Shown here: positions 1 through 9,136 of the stretch, one piece after another
How the letters are laid out: every line of letters begins with the position of its first letter
How positions within the stretch are numbered: the first letter of the stretch is position 1
DNA from: Pseudomonadota bacterium
GTDB lineage: Bacteria; Myxococcota_A; UBA796; UBA9615
Direction of reading: 5' to 3'
Length of the DNA stretch: 38,151 nt
NCBI GenBank assembly: GCA_024229515.1
Contig: JAAESI010000150.1
Coordinates: forward strand, 1-38,151
The notes under the pieces: generated by a model
What the model was told of the DNA's origin: nothing
Databases searched by the model: none
What the model saw: only the letters and a program-made list of their open reading frames with translations
Position numbers and translations under genes: made by a program

Positions 1-289
1 CCCTGATCGTTCGGTGCCGATCTGCCCGTCTTCCTTCGGCACCCTTGAACCGCCTCGATGGGCGGAGTGGCCGCTGGCCCCTCGAGGAGCGCTGGCTTCG
101 CCACACTTCGAACGCTCGGATGGGGTTTTCGGGACGGACAGGCCGCCACGCCGTCGTGGTCAACCGCCGCGATCGCGCGGGAGAGCGCTTCGTCCGCTGA
201 ACTCATCGCACTCGACCTCCTTTGCACATCCCTGGACCGATCTTGCCTGCGATCGCCGGCCGCGCCGACCCCGGTGGCACACTGCCGCG

Positions 290-1129
290 ATGGCTCCCTG
301 GATCGGTCTGCTCGCACTCCTCGTGGCGATCCCGTCCACCGCGATGGCGTGGGCCGGATGGCAGGCCTTCCGCCTCCCCCGGGATCACCCCCGCGCGTAC
401 CTCGCCCGACGCACTCGCCCGGACCGCACGCTGCTGTGCCTCGGCGACAGCATCACCCACGGCCGCATCGGCGCCGACTGGGTGAAGTCGGTGCGTGAGG
501 CCTGCGCGCCCCGCGGCCTCGGGGTGGTCAACGCCGGCCTCAACGGCGACCTCGCCTGGAACGTCCGGCAGCGGCTGGACCACGCGCTCCAGGTCCAGCC
601 CGACGCGGCCGTGCTCCTCATCGGCACCAACGACGCCATGGGCGCGCACCTGGAGTCCCGCGGCCGCGACTACGTCAAGAACCAGAAGCTCCCCACGCTG
701 CCGACCCTGAAGCAGTACACTGAGCAGCTTCGGCTGGTGCTCCTGGCCCTCACCAGCTCCGTGGACCACGTCGCCGTTTGCACGCTCCCCCCGCTGGGTG
801 AGCAGCCCTCCGCCGATCCCTCCTCGGAGCACGACGCCGTGGTTCGACGCCTCGCGGACGAGTTCGACGTCCGGTTGTTGGACCTGCGGGCGACCCTGGC
901 ACCGCTCTGCCTCGACGACGGCGCGCCCTACCGGGGCGAGATCGCCATCGTCGGCCGGCTGATGGTTCGCGCCCTCGCGTCGCACTACCTCGTCGGCCGC
1001 GGCTGGGACGACGTCGCCCGCCGGTCGGGGCAGGGAGCCCTCATCGACACCGTCCACCTGAGCGACCGCGCCGGGGCTGAGGTCGCGCGCCTCGTCCAGG
1101 CTTTCGTGGACGAGGTGATTCCAGCGTGA
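290..1129 (+). CDS. SGNH/GDSL-family hydrolase, membrane-anchored or secreted
   Basis: A 279-residue serine esterase/lipase of the SGNH superfamily. The four family blocks are visible: GDSITHG (block I, nucleophile Ser54), the glycine of NAGLNGD near residue 84 (block II), GTND at 112-115 (block III), and DTVHLSD with Asp253 and His256 (block V). Residues 1-25 are hydrophobic and look like a signal anchor or uncleaved signal peptide, so the enzyme probably acts in the envelope. I chose the ATG at 290 rather than the upstream frame opening because the hydrophobic N-terminus begins there and a -10-like hexamer CACACT lies exactly 6 nt upstream. The natural substrate cannot be told from the sequence. 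Positions 1-289 before it hold nothing I can recognise. Confidence 0.85.
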   Translation: MAPWIGLLALLVAIPSTAMAWAGWQAFRLPRDHPRAYLARRTRPDRTLLCLGDSITHGRIGADWVKSVREACAPRGLGVVNAGLNGDLAWNVRQRLDHALQVQPDAAVLLIGTNDAMGAHLESRGRDYVKNQKLPTLPTLKQYTEQLRLVLLALTSSVDHVAVCTLPPLGEQPSADPSSEHDAVVRRLADEFDVRLLDLRATLAPLCLDDGAPYRGEIAIVGRLMVRALASHYLVGRGWDDVARRSGQGALIDTVHLSDRAGAEVARLVQAFVDEVIPA

Positions 1130-1175
1130 TTTCGCTGCCCTGGACGGGGCGGTCGGCGCGCGGTATCCCCTCGCC

Positions 1176-2540
<1,365 letters not shown>

Positions 2541-2596
2541 TCAGACCACCCCCGAGTGCCGGCGCCGCCCCGACCGGTCGGTGGCAGACTGCCGCC

Positions 2597-3154
2597 ATGC
2601 TCGCGCGCCTCTTCCCCGCCCTCGTCGCCGTCGCCCTCGCCGGCTGTACGGCTCCAGCTTTCGAGATCATCGTCTCCAACACCGGCGAGGAGACGACCTA
2701 CGTGGAGGCGGGGGAGGGGAGCGGCATGACGCTGCGCATCGAGGAGGAGATCGACGGTTCGTGGCGCTCCCTGGCGAGCAGCCGCTCGGCCCTCTGCGCC
2801 CCCCGCTGCGGTGCGCCCGGCGCGGTCGTCTGCGCGGCCATGGCGGCGGAGCTGAACGTCGTCCACGCGCTGCTCCCGGGCGACTCCGCGAGCCGCACGT
2901 ACGACTCGGAGTGGTGGTGGCTCGATCCGTCGGCCAACTGCATCCGCCAGACCGCGCTGGCGGGCCCCGCCCGCGCCACCGTCTGCCACGGTCCCGAGGC
3001 CGAGTTCTCCAACCTCGCCCCCTGGGAGGAGCCCGTCGTCAGCGGACCGATCGGGGCGAGCGAGGGCGGGGCCGACGTCATCGACCCGGTCTGCGAGGCG
3101 CTGAGCTTCGACCTCGCGGTCACCACCCGCGTCAACCTCGAGCTCGCCGAGTAG
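2597..3154 (+). CDS. Small lipoprotein of unknown function
   Basis: A 185-residue lipoprotein with signal peptide and lipobox VALAGC (Cys16). The mature part begins with a short beta-strand pattern (FEIIVSNTGEETTYVEAG) reminiscent of Ig-like or transglutaminase-associated beta domains. It contains four or more cysteines that could form disulfides. No family is recognised. The ATG at 2597 is preceded by CAGACT at exactly 6 nt. The 16-nt stretch up to the ATG (2581-2596) nearly repeats the one before the gene at 290, which supports a shared promoter class. The stop lies 13 bp before the ATPase gene that follows. Confidence 0.7.
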   Translation: MLARLFPALVAVALAGCTAPAFEIIVSNTGEETTYVEAGEGSGMTLRIEEEIDGSWRSLASSRSALCAPRCGAPGAVVCAAMAAELNVVHALLPGDSASRTYDSEWWWLDPSANCIRQTALAGPARATVCHGPEAEFSNLAPWEEPVVSGPIGASEGGADVIDPVCEALSFDLAVTTRVNLELAE

Positions 3155-3167
3155 GGCCCTCAGTGCG

Positions 3168-5594
3168 ATGAACGAAGCGCTGTACCACGCGGTGATCACC
3201 CGCCTGCTCGCGGGGGAGGGGATCACCAACGCCGCCGCCAACCTCGTGGAGGCCGCCTGCCAGGGCGACGCGGTCCTGGAGGAGGCGCTGTCCCGGCTCG
3301 GCGCCGCAGGCAGTACGGTCACGGCGCCTTCGCCCCCGCCTGCCTCCCCCGTGCCGCCATCGGCCTACCTCGCCCGCATCGAAGCGTCCGGCTTCCGTGG
3401 GATCGGCCCGACCGCGGCGGTGGACCTGCCCCCCGGTCCCGGCCTCACGGTCATCCAGGGGCGCAACGGCTCGGGCAAGTCGAGCTTCGCCGAGGGGCTG
3501 GAGATCGTGCTGACGGGCACCTGCCGCCGGTGGGCCGACCGCCCGCGCGACTGGCAGGAAGGCTGGCGCAGCCTCCATGTCGCCGGGGCCGTGCGCACCG
3601 CCGCGACCTTCGCGGTGGAGGGACGGACGGCCCCCGCGACCCTGACCCGCACCTGGGCTGCCGGTGAGACCGACGTCGATCGAAGCACCACCGGAGGCGA
3701 CACCAGCCCCGAAGGGCTGGGCTGGACCGACGCCTTGACGACGTTCCGACCCCTGCTGTCGAGTCGCGACCTCGCCGCCGCGCTGGAGCGGGGCACCTCC
3801 AAGCTCTACGACGAGATGAAGGCGATCCTCGGCCTCGCCGAGGTGACCGCGGCATCCACCCGCCTCGCCGATCGCCGCAAGAGGCTGGACCGCGCGCGAA
3901 AGGACAGCCGGGCCGCGCTCAAGCAGCTCCTGCCGACCCTCGATCTCGAGGACCCCCGCGCCCTCGCCTGCCACACCGCCCTGAAGGGGAGGAACCAGGA
4001 CCTCGACGCGGTGGAGGAGGCCGTCCTCGGAGGCGGCGAAGACCCCGACGGGCGCACGCTGCTGGCGGGGCTGCGCACCCTCGCCAACCTGCCCCTGCTC
4101 GACCTCGACGCCGTCGGCCAGCGTGCGGGCGCCCTCCGCGCCGCTGTCGCCCGGCAGGCCGCCATCGCGGGCACCGAAGCGGCCCGCGCCGCCCGCCTCG
4201 CCAAGCTCCTGCGGGAGGCCCTCGCGGTGGAAGCCGAGACCGACGCCGACGGCTGTCCGGTGTGCAAGCAGCCGCTGCCGGAGTCGTGGCGGGAGACGGC
4301 CACGCGGGAGGCTGATGAGGCCATGGCGGCAGCCGCTGAGTCCCGCGCGGCCGAAGCAGATCTGGCGGCCGCGCTGCGGTCCGCGCGCTCCCTCATCACC
4401 CGCCGCCCCGCCGTGCTCGCCGGCACCGATGTCCAGGGCCTCGGATCGGATGCCGCCGACGCCTGGGCCGCCTGGACCGACGCGCCTGCCGAGCCGCTCG
4501 ACCTCGCCGATCACCTGGAGGATCGAGGGGTTCCCCTGGCCGCCGCCGTGCGCACCCTGCGGGACGCCGCCAAAGCGAAGATCGAGGCCCTCCAGGACCT
4601 CTGGAAGCCGATCGCGACCCGCCTCGCGGCGTGGTTGGAGGGGGCCCGTGCCGTCGCCGCCGCGGAGGGCCGCCGGGGCTTCCTCAAGGAAGCTGAGGAC
4701 TGGATCAAGGCGGTCGAAGGAGAGCTCCGGGATGCCCGCTTCGCCCCCCTCGCGACCCAGGCTCAGGCCATCTGGTCGACCCTGCGTCAGAGCTCCAGCG
4801 TCGACCTCACGCAGGTCCGCCTCGCCGGCACCGCGACCCGCCGCAAGGTCGAACTCGACGTCTGCATCGACGGCACCGACGGCGTCGCCCTCGGGGTCAT
4901 GAGCCAGGGCGAGCTCAACGCCCTCGCGCTCAGCCTGTTCCTGCCGCGCATGCTCCTGGACGAGTCGCCGTTCCGGTTCGCCGTCATCGACGATCCGATC
5001 CAGTCGATGGACCCGAACAAGGTCGACGGACTGGCCCAGGTGCTGGGGGAGGCCGCGCGCACCCGCCAGATCGTCGTGCTCACCCACGACCCCCGGCTCG
5101 CCGAAGCGCTCCGCCGCCTCGACATCGACGCCACCGTGCTCAACGTCGCCCGTCGGGGGGAGAGCGTCGTGGAGGTGACCCCGTCCCTGGACCCGGTCCG
5201 TCGGCACCTGCAGGACGCCCGCCGGCTCGTGCGCGAGCAGGACAAGCTCGGCGACGCCCTCGCCAGCCGCGTGGTCCCGGGGCTGTGCCGGATGGCGGTG
5301 GAGGCGGCCTGCCAGCAGGCGGTCCGTCGCCGGCGGCTGGGGCGCGGGGAGTCCCACGACGCCGTCGCCGAAGCCCTCGCGGAGGCGCGGACGACGTACG
5401 CGATGGTGACCCTGGCTCTGTTCGACGACCCCGCCCAGCAGGCCGATACGTACCCTCGCCTCGCGAACCAACACGGCGAGTGGGCGCCTGACCTGCTGCG
5501 CACGCTGAACAAGGGCACCCACCACGGCTGGACGCGCGAGCTGGATCGGCTCGTCGACCGCTCGCGCATCGTCGCCGATGGGCTGCGCAAGTGA
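3168..5594 (+). CDS. RecF/SMC-like AAA ATPase, large gene of a two-gene unit
   Basis: An 808-residue ABC-type (RecF/RecN/SMC-like) ATPase. Residues 1-45 are a small helical domain, followed by a Pro/Ala linker and the ATPase N-half with Walker A GRNGSGKSS (98-106). A helical insertion of about 450 residues carries one CPVC motif near residue 363, which resembles half of a zinc hook. The C-half has the signature MSQGELNA (578-585), Walker B VIDDP (606-610) and an H-loop LTHD (638-641). The last 150 residues form a helical domain ending in RTLNKGTH (778-785), an Rx6H arrangement compatible with a degenerate HEPN fold. Its stop overlaps the next start, so the pair is translationally coupled. This architecture is typical of DNA-repair or anti-phage ATPases; which of the two is not decidable here. 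Confidence 0.85.
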   Translation: MNEALYHAVITRLLAGEGITNAAANLVEAACQGDAVLEEALSRLGAAGSTVTAPSPPPASPVPPSAYLARIEASGFRGIGPTAAVDLPPGPGLTVIQGRNGSGKSSFAEGLEIVLTGTCRRWADRPRDWQEGWRSLHVAGAVRTAATFAVEGRTAPATLTRTWAAGETDVDRSTTGGDTSPEGLGWTDALTTFRPLLSSRDLAAALERGTSKLYDEMKAILGLAEVTAASTRLADRRKRLDRARKDSRAALKQLLPTLDLEDPRALACHTALKGRNQDLDAVEEAVLGGGEDPDGRTLLAGLRTLANLPLLDLDAVGQRAGALRAAVARQAAIAGTEAARAARLAKLLREALAVEAETDADGCPVCKQPLPESWRETATREADEAMAAAAESRAAEADLAAALRSARSLITRRPAVLAGTDVQGLGSDAADAWAAWTDAPAEPLDLADHLEDRGVPLAAAVRTLRDAAKAKIEALQDLWKPIATRLAAWLEGARAVAAAEGRRGFLKEAEDWIKAVEGELRDARFAPLATQAQAIWSTLRQSSSVDLTQVRLAGTATRRKVELDVCIDGTDGVALGVMSQGELNALALSLFLPRMLLDESPFRFAVIDDPIQSMDPNKVDGLAQVLGEAARTRQIVVLTHDPRLAEALRRLDIDATVLNVARRGESVVEVTPSLDPVRRHLQDARRLVREQDKLGDALASRVVPGLCRMAVEAACQQAVRRRRLGRGESHDAVAEALAEARTTYAMVTLALFDDPAQQADTYPRLANQHGEWAPDLLRTLNKGTHHGWTRELDRLVDRSRIVADGLRK

Positions 5595-5944
5595 CGCCCG
5601 ACGAGCTCCTCGCCGCCGCTGACGGCCTGCTCGAGCGCCCCGACGCGGCGACCGAAGGGCTATGGGCCCGAGCCGCGGCCCTGCTCATCCGGCAGGCGCT
5701 GGAGGGAGCCGCCCGCGCCGTGCTCGCCGACCGGGCCCCCGGCGCGCAAGCGGCCAGCTTCGCCGCCCAGTGGACCGTGCTCGGCGAAGTGCTGGAGGAG
5801 GAGGCCGCGGTGGGGCGCCGCGCCGCGTGGGCGTGGGCCGCGCTCACCGCCGCCTGCCACGCCGACGAGCTCCGCCTTCCCCCGACGGCGCCGGAGCTGC
5901 GCCGCTGGCGGGACGTGGCGCATGACCTCGCGGACCTCGGCTAG
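5591..5944 (+). CDS. Small helical partner protein of the ATPase
   Basis: A 117-residue, Ala/Arg/Leu-rich, apparently all-helical protein. It starts at GTG 5591, four bases before the end of the ATPase stop codon (GTGA overlap), a classic translational coupling that suggests a fixed-ratio complex. The segment around residues 35-75 resembles a HEPN-like or four-helix bundle pattern (RQALE, later a conserved-looking WAWAALTAACH), but no catalytic motif is certain. It ends in a CTAG shared with the converging TetR gene, whose stop overlaps on the other strand. No family is recognised. Its function is inferred only from the pairing with the ATPase. Confidence 0.7.
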   Translation: MTPDELLAAADGLLERPDAATEGLWARAAALLIRQALEGAARAVLADRAPGAQAASFAAQWTVLGEVLEEEAAVGRRAAWAWAALTAACHADELRLPPTAPELRRWRDVAHDLADLG

Positions 5945-6549
5945 AGCCCCCGGATCAGGAGATCGCACAGCCCGCGTGAGGCCCCCGGACTCCGTGCGCG
6001 CAGCGCCAGGGTGTCCAGCCCCGCGCGCCCGTACGACAGCGCGACGATTTGGGTCGCGGCGTCGCTGACCGCGACTCCGTCAGCCTTGGGGCGCAGGATC
6101 TCGAGTTCGGCGACGATCTCGACGACGAACCGTTCGTAGAGCCGGGCCAGCGCCGTGCGGGCTTCCGGCACACTCCCCGCGACCGCTACCGCGGCGTCGA
6201 CGACCCGCGCGATCCGGGGCGGCCCGCCGTCCCCGAGGGGGGCGAACATCCAGCTCAGGATGGCGTCGAGGCGAGCGCCGGGGGGAGCCTCCGAGCGGAT
6301 CAGCTCGAGGCGGGCGTGGTAGCGCTCGGCGACCCGGTCCAGCGCCGCTCGCAGCAACCCCTCGCGCGTCTTGAAGTGGTGCTGCACGAGGCTTCGGTGG
6401 AACCCGCCCGCGGCCGCGATTCGCGCGAACGACGCTCTCTGAATGCCGTGCTCCACCACCGCCGCCTCGAAGGCGTCGAGCACGCGGTCGTATCCCGGGG
6501 GCCGGTCCGTCAGCCAGGGGAGCAGATGACTCAGGTCTTGCGTCGGCAC
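5941..6549 (-). CDS. TetR-family transcriptional regulator
   Basis: A 202-residue TetR repressor. The N-terminal helix-turn-helix spans about residues 18-65 (FARIAAAGGFHRSLVQHHF is the typical TetR recognition region), followed by a helical ligand-binding domain. I chose GTG 6549 over ATG 6573 because it gives normal family length and has a -10-like TCCAAT exactly 6 nt upstream. That hexamer overlaps the -10 of the divergent esterase gene by 2 bp. The regulator therefore probably controls its own promoter and that of the esterase. The effector is unknown. The stop at 5941 overlaps the stop of the small protein encoded opposite. Confidence 0.85.
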   Translation of the reverse strand: MPTQDLSHLLPWLTDRPPGYDRVLDAFEAAVVEHGIQRASFARIAAAGGFHRSLVQHHFKTREGLLRAALDRVAERYHARLELIRSEAPPGARLDAILSWMFAPLGDGGPPRIARVVDAAVAVAGSVPEARTALARLYERFVVEIVAELEILRPKADGVAVSDAATQIVALSYGRAGLDTLALRARSPGASRGLCDLLIRGL

Positions 6550-6572
6550 TATGCAATTGGATAGTCCCGGCA
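6549..6572. promoter_or_regulatory. Divergent leaderless promoter pair, tetR / esterase
   Basis: Plus strand: -10 GATAGT at 6560-6565, 6 nt before ATG 6572. Minus strand: -10 TCCAAT at 6556-6561, 6 nt before GTG 6549. The two hexamers share 6560-6561 and the start codons are 23 nt apart, the same geometry as at 16628/16651. No clear -35 boxes are visible. Confidence 0.45.
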
Positions 6573-7531
6573 TGTGGATGCGCCAGCTCTTCCTTCTTGT
6601 CCTCGTCGCGGCCCTCGCCGCGTGCACCCCGGCGCGCTCCGGCGGGAGGGGTGACGACGACGACACGACGGACGATGACGACGACGACGACGCGGCCGCC
6701 CCCGGCAGCGCCGGCTGCGGCCTCACGCCCGTTCATCCCTCCGGCGGGGTGCAGGTCACGATCGACGCCGGCCCCGACGGCGGCGGCGAGTGCGGGTATT
6801 GGCTCAGCCTGCCGTCGAACTACGACCCCGACGTCTCCCACAGCCTGACCGTGGGCTACGCCGGCACCAACTGGTACGGCGAGTGGATCCAGCCCTACCT
6901 CGCCCTCGAGGACGGCCAGCGCGACGACGAGATCTTCGTCTACCCCGATCCTCTGTGGTGGAACTTCCCCGGCTGGGGTGAGCTTGGCGGCTGGCTCCTA
7001 GGCCCCCACGCCTACCCCGCCAACGGGAACCACGATCTCGTGCTCACCGAGGCGATCCTCGACGATCTGGAGTCCACCCTCTGCATCGACGAGGACCGAG
7101 TCTTCGCGACCGGCCACTCCTGGGGCGGTGACATGACCGCCGTCGCGGCCTGCTTCCTTGGCGATCGCTTCACCGCCGCCGCTCCCGTCGCAGCCAACCG
7201 CCCCTACTGGTTCGAGCCGGACTCGGGAGGCTTCGAGGGATGCACGGGAGACCCCGCCGTCTGGACCTGGTTCGGCGTCGCCGCCGACCACTTCACGTCG
7301 CAGGCCTACGGCGGCGAGTACGGGGACGAACAGGCGGCCTTCTGGGTCGAGGAACGGGGCTGCGACGGTCTGGGATCGACGGTGGACCTGGGGCTCGACT
7401 CCGCCAGCACCTGCGTCGAGTACACCGGTTGTTCGAGCTCGACCCGCTACTGCCTGTACGGCTCCGCCTCGGGCCACCAGGTCCCGAGCTACTACTCCGC
7501 CACGACCATCGACTGGTTTCGCTCGTTCTGA
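6572..7531 (+). CDS. Secreted lipoprotein esterase, PHB-depolymerase/feruloyl-esterase type
   Basis: A 319-residue alpha/beta-hydrolase lipoprotein. The signal peptide has lipobox LAAC (Cys18), followed by an Asp/Thr linker (DDDDTTDDDD) and the catalytic domain from about residue 50. The nucleophile elbow is GHSWGG with Ser183, in the context RVFATGHSWGGD seen in LpqC/PHB-depolymerase-like and feruloyl esterases. The catalytic His is probably His302 in SASGHQVP near the C-terminus. Conserved cysteines (CGL, CGYW, CID) suggest disulfides. Likely role: cleavage of esters of polymers or plant-type phenolics outside the cell; the substrate is inferred. Start ATG 6572 is supported by GATAGT 6 nt upstream; ATG 6578 is an alternative. 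Probably regulated by the divergent TetR. Confidence 0.82.
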   Translation: MWMRQLFLLVLVAALAACTPARSGGRGDDDDTTDDDDDDDAAAPGSAGCGLTPVHPSGGVQVTIDAGPDGGGECGYWLSLPSNYDPDVSHSLTVGYAGTNWYGEWIQPYLALEDGQRDDEIFVYPDPLWWNFPGWGELGGWLLGPHAYPANGNHDLVLTEAILDDLESTLCIDEDRVFATGHSWGGDMTAVAACFLGDRFTAAAPVAANRPYWFEPDSGGFEGCTGDPAVWTWFGVAADHFTSQAYGGEYGDEQAAFWVEERGCDGLGSTVDLGLDSASTCVEYTGCSSSTRYCLYGSASGHQVPSYYSATTIDWFRSF

Positions 7532-7671
7532 GCTAGCCGGGACGGTTTCCGACCCGCGCCTCCGGAGACTCGACGAGGTCCGCGGTACGCACGCTGAAGC
7601 TCCTCCTGTTGCACTGATCTCGCCTGCCCCGGACGAGGGACCGATCCGTCAGGGATCGCGGGAGGCGTTCG

Positions 7672-9126
7672 GTGGCAGAACCTCGTCAGCAAATCCTCGT
7701 TGAGCCTTCGTTCTCCGAGCTGATCCAGTCGGACCGGTTCGTCCGCCTCAGCGCGGGGGCCCCCATCGACGCTCATGCGCTGCGGTTGGGGCTCACCCCC
7801 GAGGGACCCCGGGTCGAGGTCCTCCGACTGTGGCCGCGCCCCAGCGCGTGGGCCCGCCACGAGGACCAACTGTGGCTCCCCACCGATCCCGAGGTGCTCC
7901 TGGGGCCCGGCCTGCCCCAGGAGTTGGATCGGTACGACCCGCTGCGGGACTGCTCGACGTGTGCTCAGTGGGTGCCCAGCCCGGCCGACGCCGCCCGGGA
8001 GCTGGTGCCCGCGGATGTGCTGGAGCTGGTCCAGCGGTTCGATCCGAGCGTGCAGTTCGACGTGCTTCGGCTGCTCGAGGCGGTCCCCTGGAGTCGCGAC
8101 CTGGCCGCCGACAACCCCGCCCTTGCGGCCCTCCTGGCGCGGTCCGTCCCCGGGGAGCTGCCCGCGGGCTTCGAGGAGGTGGGCGACCTCCTCCAATCTC
8201 GGCGGACGGAGCTGTTGGCCTACCTCGATCTTCCCCCCCGGCGGTGGGTGGAGCGCACCCTGCGCGCGGTGCGGGCGAGGGACTTCGACGCCGACCTGCT
8301 GGCCGGACTGGCGGCTCTGGTGGGTCGCGCGGATCGGGGCGAAGTCCGCCTCCTGCAGCACCTCCGACCGCTGCGGTGGCACGTGCTCGAGGTGCTCGTG
8401 GACGGGGTCGCCATGCTCGCCGCGACCCCGGCCCTGCTCCGGCAGGCGGTGGGCCTCCGGCCGGACGACCTCGCCGAAGCGCTTCCCGCCTGGCGGTACG
8501 ACCCGAACCCGCTGCTGTGTGCGCTGCTGCGGTTGGGGTGGGAGTCGCTGGAGGAAGAGCGGCCGCCGTCGCGACCCCGCAGCCTTCGTCGGCTCGCCGC
8601 CCTCACGGCGGGCGCGTGCGAGGACGACTTCGGTTGGCGGGCCGAGGCGTTCCCCGCGTTCGATCCGTGTGCCGGAGCGTGCACCCTTCTGACCTCCCCG
8701 CCGACCTCGGTGGTGCCGCTTCGGGACGGCGCGGAGCTGCTGGCCCACGGCGTCGCCCAGCACAACTGCATCCCCGACGATCCGTCGTATCCGAAGCGGG
8801 CGGAGGGGGGAGAGAGCCTCTTCCTCAGCGCTCGCTGGTCCACCGCCGAGGGTCCGCGGCTGGCGACGGTGCACCTCGTCGCCCACGAAGGGGACTGGTA
8901 CCTCGACCAGATCGCCGGCTCCTGCAACACGCGCGTGCCGGACTGGTTGGGGGACGCGGTCGAGCGCTGGGCCGGAGGCCTCGGGGACGCGCCCTGCATG
9001 GCCGATCCCGACCTCGGCTGCCCCCCGCCGCGATCGACGGAGCCGGAGCAGTTGGCGCTGCCCCTTCGACTCCCGATCTCTCCCTACGACGAACCCGCGG
9101 TCCGCGGCCTGACCCCTGATCCCTGA
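7672..9126 (+). CDS. PcfJ-like domain protein
   Basis: A 484-residue protein starting at GTG 7672 with a plausible ribosome site (GGAGG about 8 nt upstream). The C-terminal region (about residues 355-440) matches the PcfJ-like pattern: a GVAQHNCI element (family: xxHCVxxY), an intervening GESLFLSARW strand, TVHLV, then WYLDQIAGSCNTRV (family: QxxGxxN). PcfJ-type domains are known mostly from conjugative elements and phages, but no mobility genes are adjacent here. The N-terminal 350 residues are unrecognised and Leu/Arg-rich. Function is unknown; cytoplasmic, as there is no signal peptide. Confidence 0.7.
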   Translation: MAEPRQQILVEPSFSELIQSDRFVRLSAGAPIDAHALRLGLTPEGPRVEVLRLWPRPSAWARHEDQLWLPTDPEVLLGPGLPQELDRYDPLRDCSTCAQWVPSPADAARELVPADVLELVQRFDPSVQFDVLRLLEAVPWSRDLAADNPALAALLARSVPGELPAGFEEVGDLLQSRRTELLAYLDLPPRRWVERTLRAVRARDFDADLLAGLAALVGRADRGEVRLLQHLRPLRWHVLEVLVDGVAMLAATPALLRQAVGLRPDDLAEALPAWRYDPNPLLCALLRLGWESLEEERPPSRPRSLRRLAALTAGACEDDFGWRAEAFPAFDPCAGACTLLTSPPTSVVPLRDGAELLAHGVAQHNCIPDDPSYPKRAEGGESLFLSARWSTAEGPRLATVHLVAHEGDWYLDQIAGSCNTRVPDWLGDAVERWAGGLGDAPCMADPDLGCPPPRSTEPEQLALPLRLPISPYDEPAVRGLTPDP

Positions 9127-9136
9127 GGCCTGCCCC

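Noticed and set aside
271..290. GGTGGCACACTGCCGC before gene 1 (and a similar site before 2597) as a sigma-54 promoter
   Set aside because: The GG and GC pairs are not at the -24/-12 spacing; the hexamer 6 nt before the start fits the -10 pattern of the rest of the window better.
3132..5525. Long open frame (797 codons) antisense to the ATPase gene
   Set aside because: It is a GC-bias shadow: low-complexity Gly/Arg/Val composition, no domain pattern, while the plus frame has complete Walker, signature and H-loop motifs.
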